Part shown: one piece after another, positions 10,633 through 21,347 of the stretch
Layout: every line of letters starts with the position of its first letter
Numbering within the stretch: position 1 is the stretch's first letter
Origin: Deltaproteobacteria bacterium
Lineage (GTDB): Bacteria; Desulfobacterota; Dissulfuribacteria; Dissulfuribacterales; QOAL01
Assembly: GCA_027003115.1 (NCBI GenBank)
Contig: JALWYS010000193.1
Coordinates: 1-33,515, forward strand
Reading direction: 5' to 3'
Length of the DNA: 33,515 nt
Position numbers and translations under genes: made by a program
The notes under the pieces: generated by a model
What the model saw: only the letters and a program-made list of their open reading frames with translations
The model's database searches: none
Told to the model about the DNA's origin: nothing

Positions 10633-11105
10633 ACTAACGCACCGTAGGACCTGTTTTCTGCATGCTCAATCATCTCTGGAATCTGGGACAAATCCTGCGC
10701 TTTCTTCAATTCAAAGATCAGCTCCCTGTTTTTTAAAAGACGAGAAACATTGGCAAGAACGCGCAGGTAGCTTGGAGTGGCATCTTCCGGCGCAAGAAGC
10801 ATAAAGATCACATGAACCGGTTCTCCATCCAGAGAATCAAAGGGTACTCCCTGAGGACTTACTGCAACCACCATGGAAAGTCGCTCCAATCCCTCTACCC
10901 GTGCATGGGGTATGGCTACCCCCCCGCCAATGGCAGTTGTCCCAAGCTCTTCCCTTTCCTCTATGGCCCTTATTACCTCTTCTTCAGAAATATTGCCAAG
11001 ACACAAGGCGGCCTTGCTTGCCAGAACCCTGATTACGTCTTCCTTTGACGAACCTTGAAGCGGGAAAATTACACAACTTTCCTTTAAATACTGTCTTATC
11101 CTCAC
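10629..11105 (-). CDS. ptsN: PTS IIA-like nitrogen regulatory protein
   Basis: 158 aa; GGGVAIPHARVEG active-site His motif; between hpf and rapZ in an rpoN cluster. Confidence 0.9.
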   Translation of the reverse strand: MRIRQYLKESCVIFPLQGSSKEDVIRVLASKAALCLGNISEEEVIRAIEEREELGTTAIGGGVAIPHARVEGLERLSMVVAVSPQGVPFDSLDGEPVHVIFMLLAPEDATPSYLRVLANVSRLLKNRELIFELKKAQDLSQIPEMIEHAENRSYGALV

Positions 11106-11118
11106 TTACCTAACTTAC

Positions 11119-11640
11119 CTAAGGCTCCAGGAGTCCAAGCCCCCCATCCTTTCGCCAGTAAATGACATTAACCCGGTTGGTTTCCGCATTTATGAAGGCG
11201 AGAAAATCCTTTCCGCTTATCTGGAGCTGATCCGCTGCCTCCTCAATAGACATGGGCTTTGTATTTATCTTTTGTATCACAATGATCTGGTCTGCATCTT
11301 CTGACTCCGAAGCGGCTGAAGAAGGGGCTGGTGTCTGTGACTGGCTTCCACCACGCCTGTTTTTCACCTTTTCCCTGAATTTCTTAAGCTGTCTCTCTAT
11401 CTTGTCAAGGACAAGATCAATGGCCGCCCTCAGGTCGTCATGCTCCTGTTTTGCAGCAGCCCTTATTCCGTCACCAGTAATAACCACCTCTGCAGTCTTT
11501 CTGAACTTTTCTGCAGTAAGCACCACGTTGACGTTCATGGGAGAATCACTGTACTTCTTAAGCCTTGCAAACCTGTCGTTTATGTAGTCTTTCAACTCCT
11601 CAGAGTGGTCCATATGACGGAAAGTCACGTTAATTTGCAT
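11119..11640 (-). CDS. hpf: Ribosome hibernation promoting factor (long form)
   Basis: 173 aa; N-terminal MQINVTFRHMDHSEELKDYI, C-terminal dimerisation-like KPMSIEEAADQL...FLAFINAETNRVNVIYWRKDGGLGLLEP. Confidence 0.93.
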   Translation of the reverse strand: MQINVTFRHMDHSEELKDYINDRFARLKKYSDSPMNVNVVLTAEKFRKTAEVVITGDGIRAAAKQEHDDLRAAIDLVLDKIERQLKKFREKVKNRRGGSQSQTPAPSSAASESEDADQIIVIQKINTKPMSIEEAADQLQISGKDFLAFINAETNRVNVIYWRKDGGLGLLEP

Positions 11641-11674
11641 AAAAAATTGTCCTCCATTTCAATATGTGAGTAAA

Positions 11675-13144
11675 TCAAACCTTTGGCCTTTTCCGGCGGC
11701 TTGATGGCAGAATCCCCATGAGGTCCCTGTACTTGGCAACGGTCCTTCTTGCTATCTTGATGTTGTCCTTGGCAAGGATTTCAACTATCTGCTTGTCGCT
11801 GAAGGGTTTTGTCGGGTCTTCACTCTCTATTAGCCTTCGAATCCTTTCCTTTACACTTTGGGCCGCCACGTCCTTGGAGCCATCATTCCTTGGAAGCCCT
11901 GTGCTGAAGAAGAATTTGAGTTCAAATATTCCCTGGGGGGTATGGACGTACTTGTTGCTGGTGACCCTGCTGATGGTGGATTCATGCATGCCCACATCTT
12001 CGGCCACATCCTTGAGCACCATTGGCTTAAGATGGGTGATACCTTTTTCCAGGAACTCCCTCTGAAATTTGACTATGCTTTGGGTAACCTTGTAAATGGT
12101 TTTCTTTCTCTGGTGGATGCTCTTTATCAGCCACTGGGCGGACTTCATTTTCTCCTGGATGAATTCCTTGGCCTTTTTGGACACGTTGCCATTCTTTGCC
12201 GCATCCTTGTAATAGGAATTTATCCTCAGATTGGGAAGATCCTCCTCGTTAAGCGCAACAACGTACTCGTCCCCAACCTTGTAAACGTAGATGTCAGGAA
12301 CGATATACTGGACCTCCTCCGAAGAGTAGGCCCTGCCCGGCCTTGGTTCAAGGGATTTGATAACATCTATGGCCTTGACCACATCCTCGGCGCTTCTTCC
12401 CGTGGCCTTGGCGATCTGCTGGTAATTGTGAAGCTCAACCTGGTGAAGGTGCCTGGAAACAAGCTCCTTTACAAGAGGGTCTTCTATCCCAAGGTGATTG
12501 ATCTGAATCAACAGACACTCGCGAAGATCCCTGGCTGCAACTCCAACCGGGTCAAACTCCTGAACCCGTCTTAACACCCTTTCAACCTCCTCGGGCTCCG
12601 CCTTGGCATCCTCTGCTATCTCTTCAATGGTCGCCTTTAGATACCCGTCTCTGTCAAGATTACCTATTATGAGGCCAGCAATCCTGCGCTCTTCCTCTGA
12701 AAGATCAGACATCTGGAGCTGCCAGGTAAGATGATCCTTGAGATCGGACTTGGATGACACCAGGTTTTCGTAGTTTGGCATCTCCTTTTCTTCAAAGGAG
12801 TATGAAGGAAGAGCGCGCCTGTACTCGTCGTCCCAGACCTCCTGCCAGTTGGTCTCCTTGATGGCCTCCTTTTCCCAGGGGGTCTTTTCCGCCTCAGATG
12901 CAGCAAGCTCAGGAACGGATTCCTGTGCCCCCCACTCTTCCTGGTCCTTACTGTCCGTCTTTCCGGCATGTTCAAGATCGGCCGTGGAGGACTCTTCCAG
13001 CAAAGGATTAGTCTCAAGCTCCTGGTTTATGGTCTCAATGAGCTCAAGACGGGAAAGCTGGAGCAGCTTGATGGCCTGCTGCAATTGGGGGGTCATTACA
13101 AGCTGCTGGGTCAGCTTCAGATTCTGTTTAAGTTCAAGGGCCAT
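11675..13144 (-). CDS. rpoN: RNA polymerase sigma-54 factor
   Basis: 489 aa; N-terminal LKLTQQLVMTPQLQQAIKLLQLSRLEL, RpoN box ARRTVAKYRDLMGILPS. Confidence 0.97.
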   Translation of the reverse strand: MALELKQNLKLTQQLVMTPQLQQAIKLLQLSRLELIETINQELETNPLLEESSTADLEHAGKTDSKDQEEWGAQESVPELAASEAEKTPWEKEAIKETNWQEVWDDEYRRALPSYSFEEKEMPNYENLVSSKSDLKDHLTWQLQMSDLSEEERRIAGLIIGNLDRDGYLKATIEEIAEDAKAEPEEVERVLRRVQEFDPVGVAARDLRECLLIQINHLGIEDPLVKELVSRHLHQVELHNYQQIAKATGRSAEDVVKAIDVIKSLEPRPGRAYSSEEVQYIVPDIYVYKVGDEYVVALNEEDLPNLRINSYYKDAAKNGNVSKKAKEFIQEKMKSAQWLIKSIHQRKKTIYKVTQSIVKFQREFLEKGITHLKPMVLKDVAEDVGMHESTISRVTSNKYVHTPQGIFELKFFFSTGLPRNDGSKDVAAQSVKERIRRLIESEDPTKPFSDKQIVEILAKDNIKIARRTVAKYRDLMGILPSSRRKRPKV

Positions 13145-13147
13145 ATT

Positions 13148-13879
13148 CTAAAGCGAAAATTCCTCTCCTAGGTAAATCTTTCTGGCGATCTTGCTGTTGG
13201 CAATCTTTTCAGGAGTGCCATATTCGATCACCCTTCCAGAACTTACAATATAAGCGCTGTCACACACCGTCAAGGTTTCCCGGACGTTGTGATCAGACAG
13301 AAAAATTCCTATACCTCTATCCCTTAGTCCCTTTATAATGGCCTGTATATCAGCAACCGCCAGGGGATCCACACCTGCAAAAGGCTCGTCAAGAAGGATG
13401 AACTTGGGATCTGTTGCTAGTGCCCTGGCAACCTCCACCCTGCGTCTTTCTCCGCCTGAAAGCGACTCTGCCTTTTGGCTTGAAAGTGATTCCAGGCCCA
13501 TCTCCTTAAGTAGCCCAATTACACGCTCCCTGCGTTTCTTCCTGCCAAGCCCCTTGTTTTCAAAGACCACCTCAATGTTCTCGAACACCGTAAGCTTTCT
13601 GAAGACAGAGGGCTCTTGCGGAAGGTAGGTAAGCCCCAACTGGGCCCTTTTGTGCATGGGCATATCTGTTATATCAGTGCCATCAAGAAAAACCTGGCCA
13701 GCGTCAGGCCTGATAAGGCCTGCTATCATGTAAAAGGTGGTTGTCTTTCCGGCACCGTTTGGTCCAAGAAGCCCTGTAATGGTGGAGCTTTCAAGAATGA
13801 GACTGACACCATCCACCACTGGCCGCCCCTTGTATATCTTTTTGAGCTCCTTTGCCTCAAGACAACTCTTTTCAACCAT
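13148..13879 (-). CDS. lptB: LPS export ABC transporter ATP-binding protein
   Basis: 243 aa; GLLGPNGAGKTTTFYMI, LSGGERRRVEVARALA, ILLDEPFAGVDPLAV. Confidence 0.96.
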   Translation of the reverse strand: MVEKSCLEAKELKKIYKGRPVVDGVSLILESSTITGLLGPNGAGKTTTFYMIAGLIRPDAGQVFLDGTDITDMPMHKRAQLGLTYLPQEPSVFRKLTVFENIEVVFENKGLGRKKRRERVIGLLKEMGLESLSSQKAESLSGGERRRVEVARALATDPKFILLDEPFAGVDPLAVADIQAIIKGLRDRGIGIFLSDHNVRETLTVCDSAYIVSSGRVIEYGTPEKIANSKIARKIYLGEEFSL

Positions 13880-14412
13880 CAGTCCCCTTCAGAGTAGACA
13901 ACTGCCTCCACCCTCTCCTTTCCAGAACTCTCCACAACGCTTCTGTTCTCGTTGACGTAGAGGACAATCTTGTCTCCCTTTATGCTGTTTTGGCCGTCCC
14001 AGACCTGGGCGTTTTTTAGTAGCACTATCTTCTCCTGGGGCTTAAAATATACTGCTTTCTTTGCCGTGGCCCTTCTTCTGCCCTGTACAATCTTTAAATG
14101 CCCCTTAACCACGATTTTCTTAAGATTCCTCTTTTTCTTGTTATCGGCAGTCCTTTTCTGGTCGTAAAAGACCTCAAGCCTGTCTGCATAAATGGTAAGA
14201 TTACCCTTCCTGGCAACCACGTTACCAATAAACACAACGGTTCCCTTTGTATCGTAGGCCTCCATCCTGTCACTGGTAATCCTAATGGCCTGGGAAGGCT
14301 TTGGCTTTGCCTTTTCCGGACCCTTACAAAGGCCCCCTGAAACCAAAAGACCAGAACCTAGAAAATAGAAAAAGGTCAGAAATAGGATTAGCCGCACTGT
14401 GTTATTAATCAT
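13879..14412 (-). CDS. lptA: LPS transport periplasmic protein LptA
   Basis: OstA-like repeats (ITSDRMEAYDTKGTVVFIGNVVARKGNLTIYADRLEVFYD); signal peptide after MINNTVRLILFL. Start set at 14412 rather than 14445; adjacent to lptB/lptC. Confidence 0.88.
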   Translation of the reverse strand: MINNTVRLILFLTFFYFLGSGLLVSGGLCKGPEKAKPKPSQAIRITSDRMEAYDTKGTVVFIGNVVARKGNLTIYADRLEVFYDQKRTADNKKKRNLKKIVVKGHLKIVQGRRRATAKKAVYFKPQEKIVLLKNAQVWDGQNSIKGDKIVLYVNENRSVVESSGKERVEAVVYSEGD

Positions 14413-14521
14413 CTTAAAAGTCACCTCTTCTAGAACCTGGCGCAATCTAACCTCCAGGCTAATTGGCGCTCTTATTCAAGGCCCTGGCACCAAAAACAGA
14501 AATTCTTGCAAGACCCTTGTC

Positions 14522-15085
14522 TTAAGCGCCTACATCTTCTTCTTTTATAATTGCCCTTGGGAAATAAAGCAAAAGTTTGTGTTCTTTGAGAAGATAGACC
14601 ATATCCCTTCCTGTCAGCTCGTTTCCGTTTCCACCCCTAAGCTCAACGTTTCCAGGTGACTCTATGGCAAGCCTTTCTGGATAGTAAAACAGGACATCTG
14701 CCAGCAGCGTATAGTCCTTTACACCCTTCACCTTTACGTTTCCAGAAACGGACACGGTCCCACTGGAGATCCTGTACTGGCCCGTGTTGGCAGTTACCTT
14801 GACAGGATTTTTACTCCCCGGTTGAAAGGTGATTCTAACAGTATCAAAATCCACCTCTTTTTTCTTCTCGTAAAAGCGGGCAAGCCTTGCATGAACAAGC
14901 CACTGGGACGCCTTGCCTTTTACGTCTCGTCTGTATCTTACACCATATAACACAAGATCCGCCTTGATCTTTTTAAGCTCAGGCGAGAAAAAGGCCTGCT
15001 CCTGGTCCTGCCCCTTAAAGAACATTATTCCCACAACAAGGGTAAAAAGAACCACAGAAATCCAGAAGTAAAATCTCTTGTTCAC
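14522..15085 (-). CDS. lptC: LPS export ABC transporter periplasmic protein LptC
   Basis: 187 aa; N-terminal TM anchor, LptC-like beta region (YRISSGTVSVSGNVKVKGVKDYTLLADVLFYYPE), genomic context. Confidence 0.85.
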   Translation of the reverse strand: MNKRFYFWISVVLFTLVVGIMFFKGQDQEQAFFSPELKKIKADLVLYGVRYRRDVKGKASQWLVHARLARFYEKKKEVDFDTVRITFQPGSKNPVKVTANTGQYRISSGTVSVSGNVKVKGVKDYTLLADVLFYYPERLAIESPGNVELRGGNGNELTGRDMVYLLKEHKLLLYFPRAIIKEEDVGA

Positions 15086-15097
15086 GCTGTGTGTAAG

Positions 15098-15661
15098 TCA
15101 GGCAGGCAGATTGAGATAACGGCTGATACTTCTTTCAAGAAGGCCCTTGGCATTAAGTATAAGCTCACAAACCTCCCTGACTGCGCCCCTGCCGCCTGGT
15201 GCATTTGTAACATAGTCCACGTGATCTGCCATAAAATTTGCTCCATCCTTTACGGTAACAGAAAATCCGCACCTTTTCAAAAGGGGCAGATCCACCCAGT
15301 CATCCCCCATTGCACAGACATTTTCGTAATCAATGCCAAGCTCTGAAAGAAGGGTAGAAAGGCAGGAAAGCTTGTCTTTTACAGCCTGAAAGACGTACCT
15401 TATGCCAAGCTCAAAACACCTTTTTTCCACGGCGTCTGATTTTCTTGCGCTTATTATGGCCGTCTCTATGTTGTTGTTGGCAAGAAGCTTTATGCCAAGC
15501 CCGTCTCTTACGTGAAAGGTCTGTACCTGTATTCCTTCTTGGGTATAAACGATACCTCCATCTGTAAGTACGCCGTCCACGTCCAGAACCAAGAGCCTGA
15601 CACTCCTGGCCTTTTTTAGGATATCCGGACCTAAGATGTGCTTTTCTGAAACATTTAGCAT
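15098..15661 (-). CDS. kdsC: 3-deoxy-D-manno-octulosonate 8-phosphate phosphatase (HAD IIIA)
   Basis: 187 aa; LLVLDVDGVLTDGGIVY, CAMGDDWVDLPLLKRCGFSV; next to kdsA. Confidence 0.92.
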   Translation of the reverse strand: MLNVSEKHILGPDILKKARSVRLLVLDVDGVLTDGGIVYTQEGIQVQTFHVRDGLGIKLLANNNIETAIISARKSDAVEKRCFELGIRYVFQAVKDKLSCLSTLLSELGIDYENVCAMGDDWVDLPLLKRCGFSVTVKDGANFMADHVDYVTNAPGGRGAVREVCELILNAKGLLERSISRYLNLPA

Positions 15662-15671
15662 TTAACACCTG

Positions 15672-16514
15672 TCAGGTCACGTCGGGCAAAACATCCAGGA
15701 TACTTTTAAGTTGTTCAAGAAGAAGCCTGGCATCTTCAAGAGAAAGGCTGTTTGGCCCATCACACCTTGCCTTTTCCGGATCTGGATACACCTCCATGAA
15801 TATGCCGTCGCAGCCGCATGCAACAGCAGCCCTGGCAAGGTAAGGCACAAACTGACGCTGTCCGCTTGAGCAACCGTCTCCGCCGCCTGGAAGCTGAACG
15901 CTGTGGGTGGCATCAAAAATGACCGGACACCCAAGGGACCTCATGATGGGAAGTGATCTCATGTCCACAACCAAGTTGTTGTAACCAAAGCTTGCCCCCC
16001 GCTCGGTAAGAAGAATGTCCTGGCCTCCAGAATCCCTGACCTTGCCCACTGCATGTTTCATGTCCCACGGGGCCATGAACTGCCCCTTCTTGATGTTTAC
16101 TGCCTTGCCGGTGCGGGCCGCAGCCACAAGCAGGTCCGTCTGTCTGCAAAGAAATGCAGGAATCTGAAGACAGTCAACCACTTCGGCAACAGGAGCCGCC
16201 TGTTCTGGCAGATGAATATCCGTTATTACGAGACAGCCAAGTTCTTGCTTTACCACTGAAAGAATCTCAAGGCCCTTTTCCATGCCTGGTCCACGATAGG
16301 AGGAGATGGAAGTCCTATTGGCCTTATCAAAGGAGGCCTTGAACATGTAGGTGAAGCCGTTTTTTTCCGCCTCCCTTTTCATAAAGGCCCCTATTTCAAG
16401 GGAGATTGCTGCATCTTCAAGGACACAGGGGCCGGCGATAAGAAGAGGAGGGGCGCCTGTACCCACCCCCACGCCGGAGACGTGCGCAAGGACCGGTTCA
16501 GGACTGTCTTTCAT
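15672..16514 (-). CDS. kdsA: 3-deoxy-8-phosphooctulonate synthase
   Basis: 280 aa; [40 protein letters not shown]. Confidence 0.96.
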   Translation of the reverse strand: MKDSPEPVLAHVSGVGVGTGAPPLLIAGPCVLEDAAISLEIGAFMKREAEKNGFTYMFKASFDKANRTSISSYRGPGMEKGLEILSVVKQELGCLVITDIHLPEQAAPVAEVVDCLQIPAFLCRQTDLLVAAARTGKAVNIKKGQFMAPWDMKHAVGKVRDSGGQDILLTERGASFGYNNLVVDMRSLPIMRSLGCPVIFDATHSVQLPGGGDGCSSGQRQFVPYLARAAVACGCDGIFMEVYPDPEKARCDGPNSLSLEDARLLLEQLKSILDVLPDVT

Positions 16515-18141
16515 ATTTCCTCTTTAGAGCGGCACCAATGAAAGATACAAAGAGGGGATGAGGCTCAAGGGGCCTTGATTTGAATTCTGGATGGAACTGG
16601 CATCCAAGAAACCAAGGATGCTCCTCTATCTCCACTATCTCAACCAGCTCTCCATTGGGGCTCAACCCTGAAATTTTAAGCCCTGCCTTCTCCAAGGTGT
16701 CACGGTAAAAGTTGTTGAATTCGTAGCGGTGCCTGTGCCTTTCAAATATCTCTTCCTTCTGGTAGGCCTTAAAGGCAGTGGTGTCTGGAACCAGCTTGCA
16801 GGGGTATGCGCCAAGGCGCATGGTGCCGCCCATCTGGCTGTTTTCATCCCGTTTCTGGATGGTGTCCGTTCTGTAATCGTACCACTCCTTCATGAGATAG
16901 ATGACAGGGTCTGGGGTATTGGGCGCAAATTCCGTGCTGTCTGCCATGGAGATTCCTGCCACGTGTCTTGCAAATTCGATTACGGCAAGCTGCATCCCAA
17001 GGCATATTCCGAAAAAGGGTATGTTATGCTCGCGGGCATAGTTTATGGCCTCGAGCTTTCCTGGAATTCCGCGGCTTCCAAAACCACCTGGCACTAATAC
17101 GCCATCCACCTGGGAAAGCCTCTCCTCAAGTTCCTTGCCTCGCACCTCATCAGAGTTGACAAAGTCGATCTCCACCTTGGCGTTGTTTGCAATACCCCCA
17201 TGAAAAAGGGCCTCGTTAAGGCTTTTGTAGGACTCCCTGAGGTTCACGTATTTCCCCACCATAGCAATCCGCACCGTGTACTGGGGCTGCTCTATCCTTG
17301 CCATGAGGTTTTCCCAGGCAGTGAGAACAGGCTGGCGAGTCCAGATATTCAGGCACTCAACCACCCTCTCGTCGAGCCCCTCCCTGTGAAAACAGAGGGG
17401 AACCTCATAAATGCACTTCACATCCTTTGCAGTAATGACCCTGTCCTCTTTAACGTCGCAAAAAAGCGCTATCTTTGCCTTTATTTCCGGGGATAGATCC
17501 ATTTCGGTACGGCAAAGTATTATGTCTGGCTGGATACCAATTGAGCGAAGCTCTTTTACGGAATGCTGGGTTGGTTTTGTCTTGAGTTCTCCTGCAGCCT
17601 TTATGAAGGGCACGTAGGTAACATGTATGTAAAGGGTGTTGTCACGACCAAGATCACCACGGAGCTGGCGGATGGCCTCTATGAAGGGAAGGCCCTCTAT
17701 ATCACCTATGGTGCCTCCTATTTCCACAATGGCAATGTCTGCCTCGCCGTTTAACTGGAGTATGGCCTGCTTTATCTCATCTGTTACGTGTGGAATAACC
17801 TGAACGGTTCCCCCCAGATAATCACCTGCCCTCTCCTTGTTGATAACGCTGTAATAGATACGCCCAGAGGTATAATTGTGCCTTTGGCCGCATTTTACAC
17901 CTGTGTAACGCTCGTAGTGGCCAAGGTCCAGGTCGGTTTCTGCACCGTCGTCAGTCACGTACACCTCACCATGCTGAAAGGGGTTCATTGTCCCAGGGTC
18001 CACGTTGATGTAGGGATCGAGTTTCTGAAGGGTGACCGTTAGGCCCCTTGCCTCTAAAAGTGCCCCGATAGAGGCAGCAGCAAGCCCCTTTCCAAGGGAT
18101 GACAGCACACCACCGGTTACAAATATGAACTTTGTCTTCAT
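16498..18141 (-). CDS. pyrG: CTP synthase
   Basis: [26 protein letters not shown] start (18141), [40 protein letters not shown] glutaminase. The 22-aa upstream extension in the ORF track is probably not translated. Confidence 0.97.
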   Translation of the reverse strand: MKTKFIFVTGGVLSSLGKGLAAASIGALLEARGLTVTLQKLDPYINVDPGTMNPFQHGEVYVTDDGAETDLDLGHYERYTGVKCGQRHNYTSGRIYYSVINKERAGDYLGGTVQVIPHVTDEIKQAILQLNGEADIAIVEIGGTIGDIEGLPFIEAIRQLRGDLGRDNTLYIHVTYVPFIKAAGELKTKPTQHSVKELRSIGIQPDIILCRTEMDLSPEIKAKIALFCDVKEDRVITAKDVKCIYEVPLCFHREGLDERVVECLNIWTRQPVLTAWENLMARIEQPQYTVRIAMVGKYVNLRESYKSLNEALFHGGIANNAKVEIDFVNSDEVRGKELEERLSQVDGVLVPGGFGSRGIPGKLEAINYAREHNIPFFGICLGMQLAVIEFARHVAGISMADSTEFAPNTPDPVIYLMKEWYDYRTDTIQKRDENSQMGGTMRLGAYPCKLVPDTTAFKAYQKEEIFERHRHRYEFNNFYRDTLEKAGLKISGLSPNGELVEIVEIEEHPWFLGCQFHPEFKSRPLEPHPLFVSFIGAALKRKYERQS

Positions 18142-18228
18142 CTTAGCCCTTCTCCACCCTTTTATTTTTTTCAAATCGTACTGCCCCAGCGCAGTACAAA
18201 GAACCACCCTGAGACCTGCCCCAAACCC

Positions 18229-18672
18229 TTAGTCATAAAAAAACATAGGTTCAACAAGACTTATGCCTGACTTATCAAGGGCAGTGAGGGCCGCCTCCAG
18301 CCTCTCTGAAGGCACCTTGAAAATCAGGACCGCCTTGCTTGAATCCCCTACAAAGGCATAGGTGTAATCTATGTTTATGTCAGCATCTGAAAGGACCTTT
18401 ACCACCTTGTAAAAGCTCCCAGGTTCATCCGGCACCTCCACTGCAAACACGTACTGCTCCCTCAAGGTAAAGCCAGCGGAAGAAAGAACGCTCTTTGCCT
18501 TTTCCGGATTGTTGACCACAAGCCTTAAGATACCGAACTCTGCAGACTCAGCCAGTGCAAGGGCCCTGATGTTTATGGCTGCATCCTTGAGAGCCTTGGT
18601 AACCTCCAGAAGCCTGCCCTTTCTGTTCTCCAAAAAGATGGAAAGCTGCTTTATGCCGTATTTTTTAATCAT
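18229..18672 (-). CDS. Tandem ACT-domain amino-acid-binding protein
   Basis: 147 aa; two ACT-like halves ([61 protein letters not shown]). Confidence 0.88.
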   Translation of the reverse strand: MIKKYGIKQLSIFLENRKGRLLEVTKALKDAAINIRALALAESAEFGILRLVVNNPEKAKSVLSSAGFTLREQYVFAVEVPDEPGSFYKVVKVLSDADINIDYTYAFVGDSSKAVLIFKVPSERLEAALTALDKSGISLVEPMFFYD

Positions 18673-19976
18673 TTTTGCAACCCCTCTGCCTCTCTTTTGT
18701 CAATAATCCTTTTCGCCTTTCCCATGCTTCTTTCAAGTGTCTTTGGTTCAACAAGCTTTATCCTGACGTTAATGTAGAGGTCGTTCAGCATCTCCTGCTG
18801 CAGTCTCGCCTTGAGCTGTTCAAGGGCGCCAATGCCGTCTGCAAAGGTGCGGTCATCCACCTCTACCCATACCTCCAGCTTGTCCAGCACTCCCTTCTTA
18901 TCAAGCACTATGACGTAGTTCGGTGTAACACCCTCCACCTTGGTGAGCACGTGCTCCACCTGAGACGGAAATACGTTTACTCCATTTACGATGAGCATGT
19001 CATCTGCCCTGCCCTTTACTGACTCCATGATGGTAAGGGTTCTGCCGCACTTGCACGGCTCCCTGTGAAGAACTGTCACGTCCTTTGTCCTGTAGCGAAT
19101 GATGGGAAGTGCCTGCTTGGTTATGGTGGTAAAGACAAGCTCTCCCTCTGTACCATCCGGTAGCACCTCGCCTGTGTCCGTATCGATAATTTCCGGGATA
19201 AAATGGTCCTCAAATACGTGGAGATGGCCGTATAGGCAGCCGGCTGCCACACCAGGGCCTATTATCTCGGAAAGACCGTAGGCCTCGATATAGGTAAGGC
19301 CCCAAGCATCCCTGAGAGCCTGCCTGAGTCCCTCGCTTGCAGGTTCAGCGCCAAAAAAGCCAGCCCTTATCTTAAAATCCTTCTTGAGATCATAACCGTC
19401 TTCCTTTGCCACCTCTGCCATATGAAGGGCAAAGGACGGGGTGGAACAGAGTATGGTTGCGCCAAAATCCTTCATCAAAAGGAGCTGTCTCTTGGTGAAA
19501 CCTCCACTTGAAGGCACAACAGCAGCCCCAACCCGCTCGGCTCCGTAATGAAAGCCAAGGCCTCCTGTGAAGAGCCCGTAACCATAGGCGTTGTGCACCA
19601 CGTCCTTGGGCCCGACATCCACCATGGCCATGGTCCGTGCCATGACCTCGATCCAGACCTCCATGTCATGGCGTGTATAGCCAACAACAGTGGGTTTCCC
19701 TGTGGTACCTGAGGAAGAGTGTATCCTCACCACCTGATCCAATGGAACCGTAAAGAGTCCAAAAGGGTAATGGTCCCTGAGGTCCTGCTTGGTGGTAAAG
19801 GGAAGCCTTTTGAGATCTTCCAGGGTTTTTACGTCTTCTGGCCTTATGCCCATTTCATCAAACTTTTTCTTGTAGAAGGGAACCAGATGATAAACCCTTT
19901 GAATCGTGTCCTGAAGCCTTCTTAGCTGTAGCCTTTCAAGCTCCTCCCGTGGAGCCCCCTCGATTTGATTCCACAT
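18669..19976 (-). CDS. paaK: Phenylacetate-CoA ligase family (AMP-forming)
   Basis: 435 aa; [17 protein letters not shown]-loop, [24 protein letters not shown]. Substrate not certain. Confidence 0.9.
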   Translation of the reverse strand: MWNQIEGAPREELERLQLRRLQDTIQRVYHLVPFYKKKFDEMGIRPEDVKTLEDLKRLPFTTKQDLRDHYPFGLFTVPLDQVVRIHSSSGTTGKPTVVGYTRHDMEVWIEVMARTMAMVDVGPKDVVHNAYGYGLFTGGLGFHYGAERVGAAVVPSSGGFTKRQLLLMKDFGATILCSTPSFALHMAEVAKEDGYDLKKDFKIRAGFFGAEPASEGLRQALRDAWGLTYIEAYGLSEIIGPGVAAGCLYGHLHVFEDHFIPEIIDTDTGEVLPDGTEGELVFTTITKQALPIIRYRTKDVTVLHREPCKCGRTLTIMESVKGRADDMLIVNGVNVFPSQVEHVLTKVEGVTPNYVIVLDKKGVLDKLEVWVEVDDRTFADGIGALEQLKARLQQEMLNDLYINVRIKLVEPKTLERSMGKAKRIIDKREAEGLQK

Positions 19977-20172
19977 GATAGTAGCGCTCCTCCCAACTTA
20001 TTTTGGACCAATTGAAGGCATCCCCGGTACCAACCGAAAAATCAAGGCCCCTGTGCAACAAAGGCCCAGGTATCATTGGGCTAGTGCAGGAGTTAAAGCC
20101 CTTCAAAAAGTCCAGAAAAAATCATCAAGATCGTATCCTCGATTGACAGCTTTAACACAAGAAAAAATTTGT

Positions 20173-20835
20173 TCAAGACCCTGGATCTGATGCTGTTTCA
20201 TTAGCATCTGCTGCAAGCCTGATAATGGCGTTTACTGCTGCTACGGCCACTGGTGTTCCGCCCTTTCTTCCAAGACAGGTGATAAACGGAACAGGTGAAT
20301 GTTCAACAAGTTCCTCCTTGGATTCTTCTGCGTTTACAAAACCCACTGGTACACCTATTACAAGCCTTGGCAAAAACCTCTTCGCGCGCATCATATCAAT
20401 GAGCCTTAAAAGGGCAGTGGGCGCATTCCCAATGACAACAATCCCTGGCCTCATTTCTGCTGCGATCTCCATGGCAGCCTCTGCCATGGTGCCCCCCAAC
20501 TTTTGCGCAAGGCTTTTACATTTGTCTGTGCCCATTGGGGATAGCACCCTGGACTTGCCGTCCGTAAGAAGACCCTTACTGATGCCAGAGGCTGCCATCT
20601 GGGTATCGGTTACTATTGGGCAGCCATCCATGATGGCCTTTATGCCTGCATCTATTGCATTCTCGTGGAACCTGATTGTCTTTGCAAAATCAAAATCCGC
20701 TGTGGCATGGATTATCCTTTTAACCACCTGAAGCTCCCTTTTCCCATACTCATTTGGGCCAAGCTCCCCTTCGATGATCTCCATGCTAAGCCTTTCTATC
20801 TCAGGCCCCTTAAGGCCACGAACAGGCTGACTCAT
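20173..20835 (-). CDS. cobH/cbiC: Precorrin-8X / cobalt-precorrin-8 methylmutase
   Basis: 220 aa; VKRIIHATADFDFAKTIRF, GCPIVTDTQMAASGISK, VIGVPVGFVNAEESKEEL, GRKGGTPVAVAAVNAI. Confidence 0.94.
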   Translation of the reverse strand: MSQPVRGLKGPEIERLSMEIIEGELGPNEYGKRELQVVKRIIHATADFDFAKTIRFHENAIDAGIKAIMDGCPIVTDTQMAASGISKGLLTDGKSRVLSPMGTDKCKSLAQKLGGTMAEAAMEIAAEMRPGIVVIGNAPTALLRLIDMMRAKRFLPRLVIGVPVGFVNAEESKEELVEHSPVPFITCLGRKGGTPVAVAAVNAIIRLAADANETASDPGS

Positions 20836-21347
20836 TTTTCAATACCCTCCCTGGCCTTTACACCCTTTTGAAAATAGTGCTTCACCATCCTGCACTCTGT
20901 AACCAGATCTGCTGCCTCTACTATCTCTTTGGGTGCATATCTTCCAGTTAGTATAAGCTCCACATTGTCCGGTTTTTTTTTAATAACTTTAATAACCTCT
21001 GCAACATCTATGAGGCCCATGTTTACTGCCACATTAACCTCATCAAGGATTACAATATCGTAGGTACCGCTTTCCATAAGCCTTTCCGCACTTAAAAGTC
21101 CCTTGGATGCAAGCTCAATGTCGGACTTTTCCGGCTTTCCCTTCACAAACCGACCTGAACCAAACTGCATTATTTTTATTCTGTCTCCAAAATATTTTAG
21201 TCCCTTTATCTCACTGAATTCTCCTTTCTTTAGAAACTGCACGAGAAGAACCCGTTTCCCTGCACCCACTGCTCTTACGCAAAGGCCCAAGGATGCGGTT
21301 GTCTTGCCCTTTCCATCCCCTGTGTAAACCTGAACATACCCTTTCAT
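20832..21347 (-). CDS. cobO: Cob(I)yrinic acid a,c-diamide adenosyltransferase
   Basis: MKGYVQVYTGDGKGKTTASLGLCVRAVG (start at 21347), VILDEVNVAVNMGL, ELILTGRYAP. Confidence 0.94.
   Translation of the reverse strand: MKGYVQVYTGDGKGKTTASLGLCVRAVGAGKRVLLVQFLKKGEFSEIKGLKYFGDRIKIMQFGSGRFVKGKPEKSDIELASKGLLSAERLMESGTYDIVILDEVNVAVNMGLIDVAEVIKVIKKKPDNVELILTGRYAPKEIVEAADLVTECRMVKHYFQKGVKAREGIEK

Noticed and set aside
11858-12574. 238-aa plus-strand ORF antisense to rpoN
   Set aside because: Lies entirely within rpoN coding sequence; no protein family resemblance.
11688-18510. Recurrent 12-mer GCCTTTTCCGGA (seen near 14308, 15771, 18499), considered as an uptake-like or Chi-like repeat
   Set aside because: Each copy is in coding sequence and encodes P-E-K-A in the same frame (TCCGGAAAAGGC), so codon bias plus a common peptide is the simpler explanation; a whole-genome k-mer count would be needed to revisit.
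19977-20172. About 195-nt gap between the paaK-like gene and cobH, considered as a cobalamin riboswitch
   Set aside because: It is downstream of the cob genes on the minus strand, and I could not identify a B12-box-like sequence.
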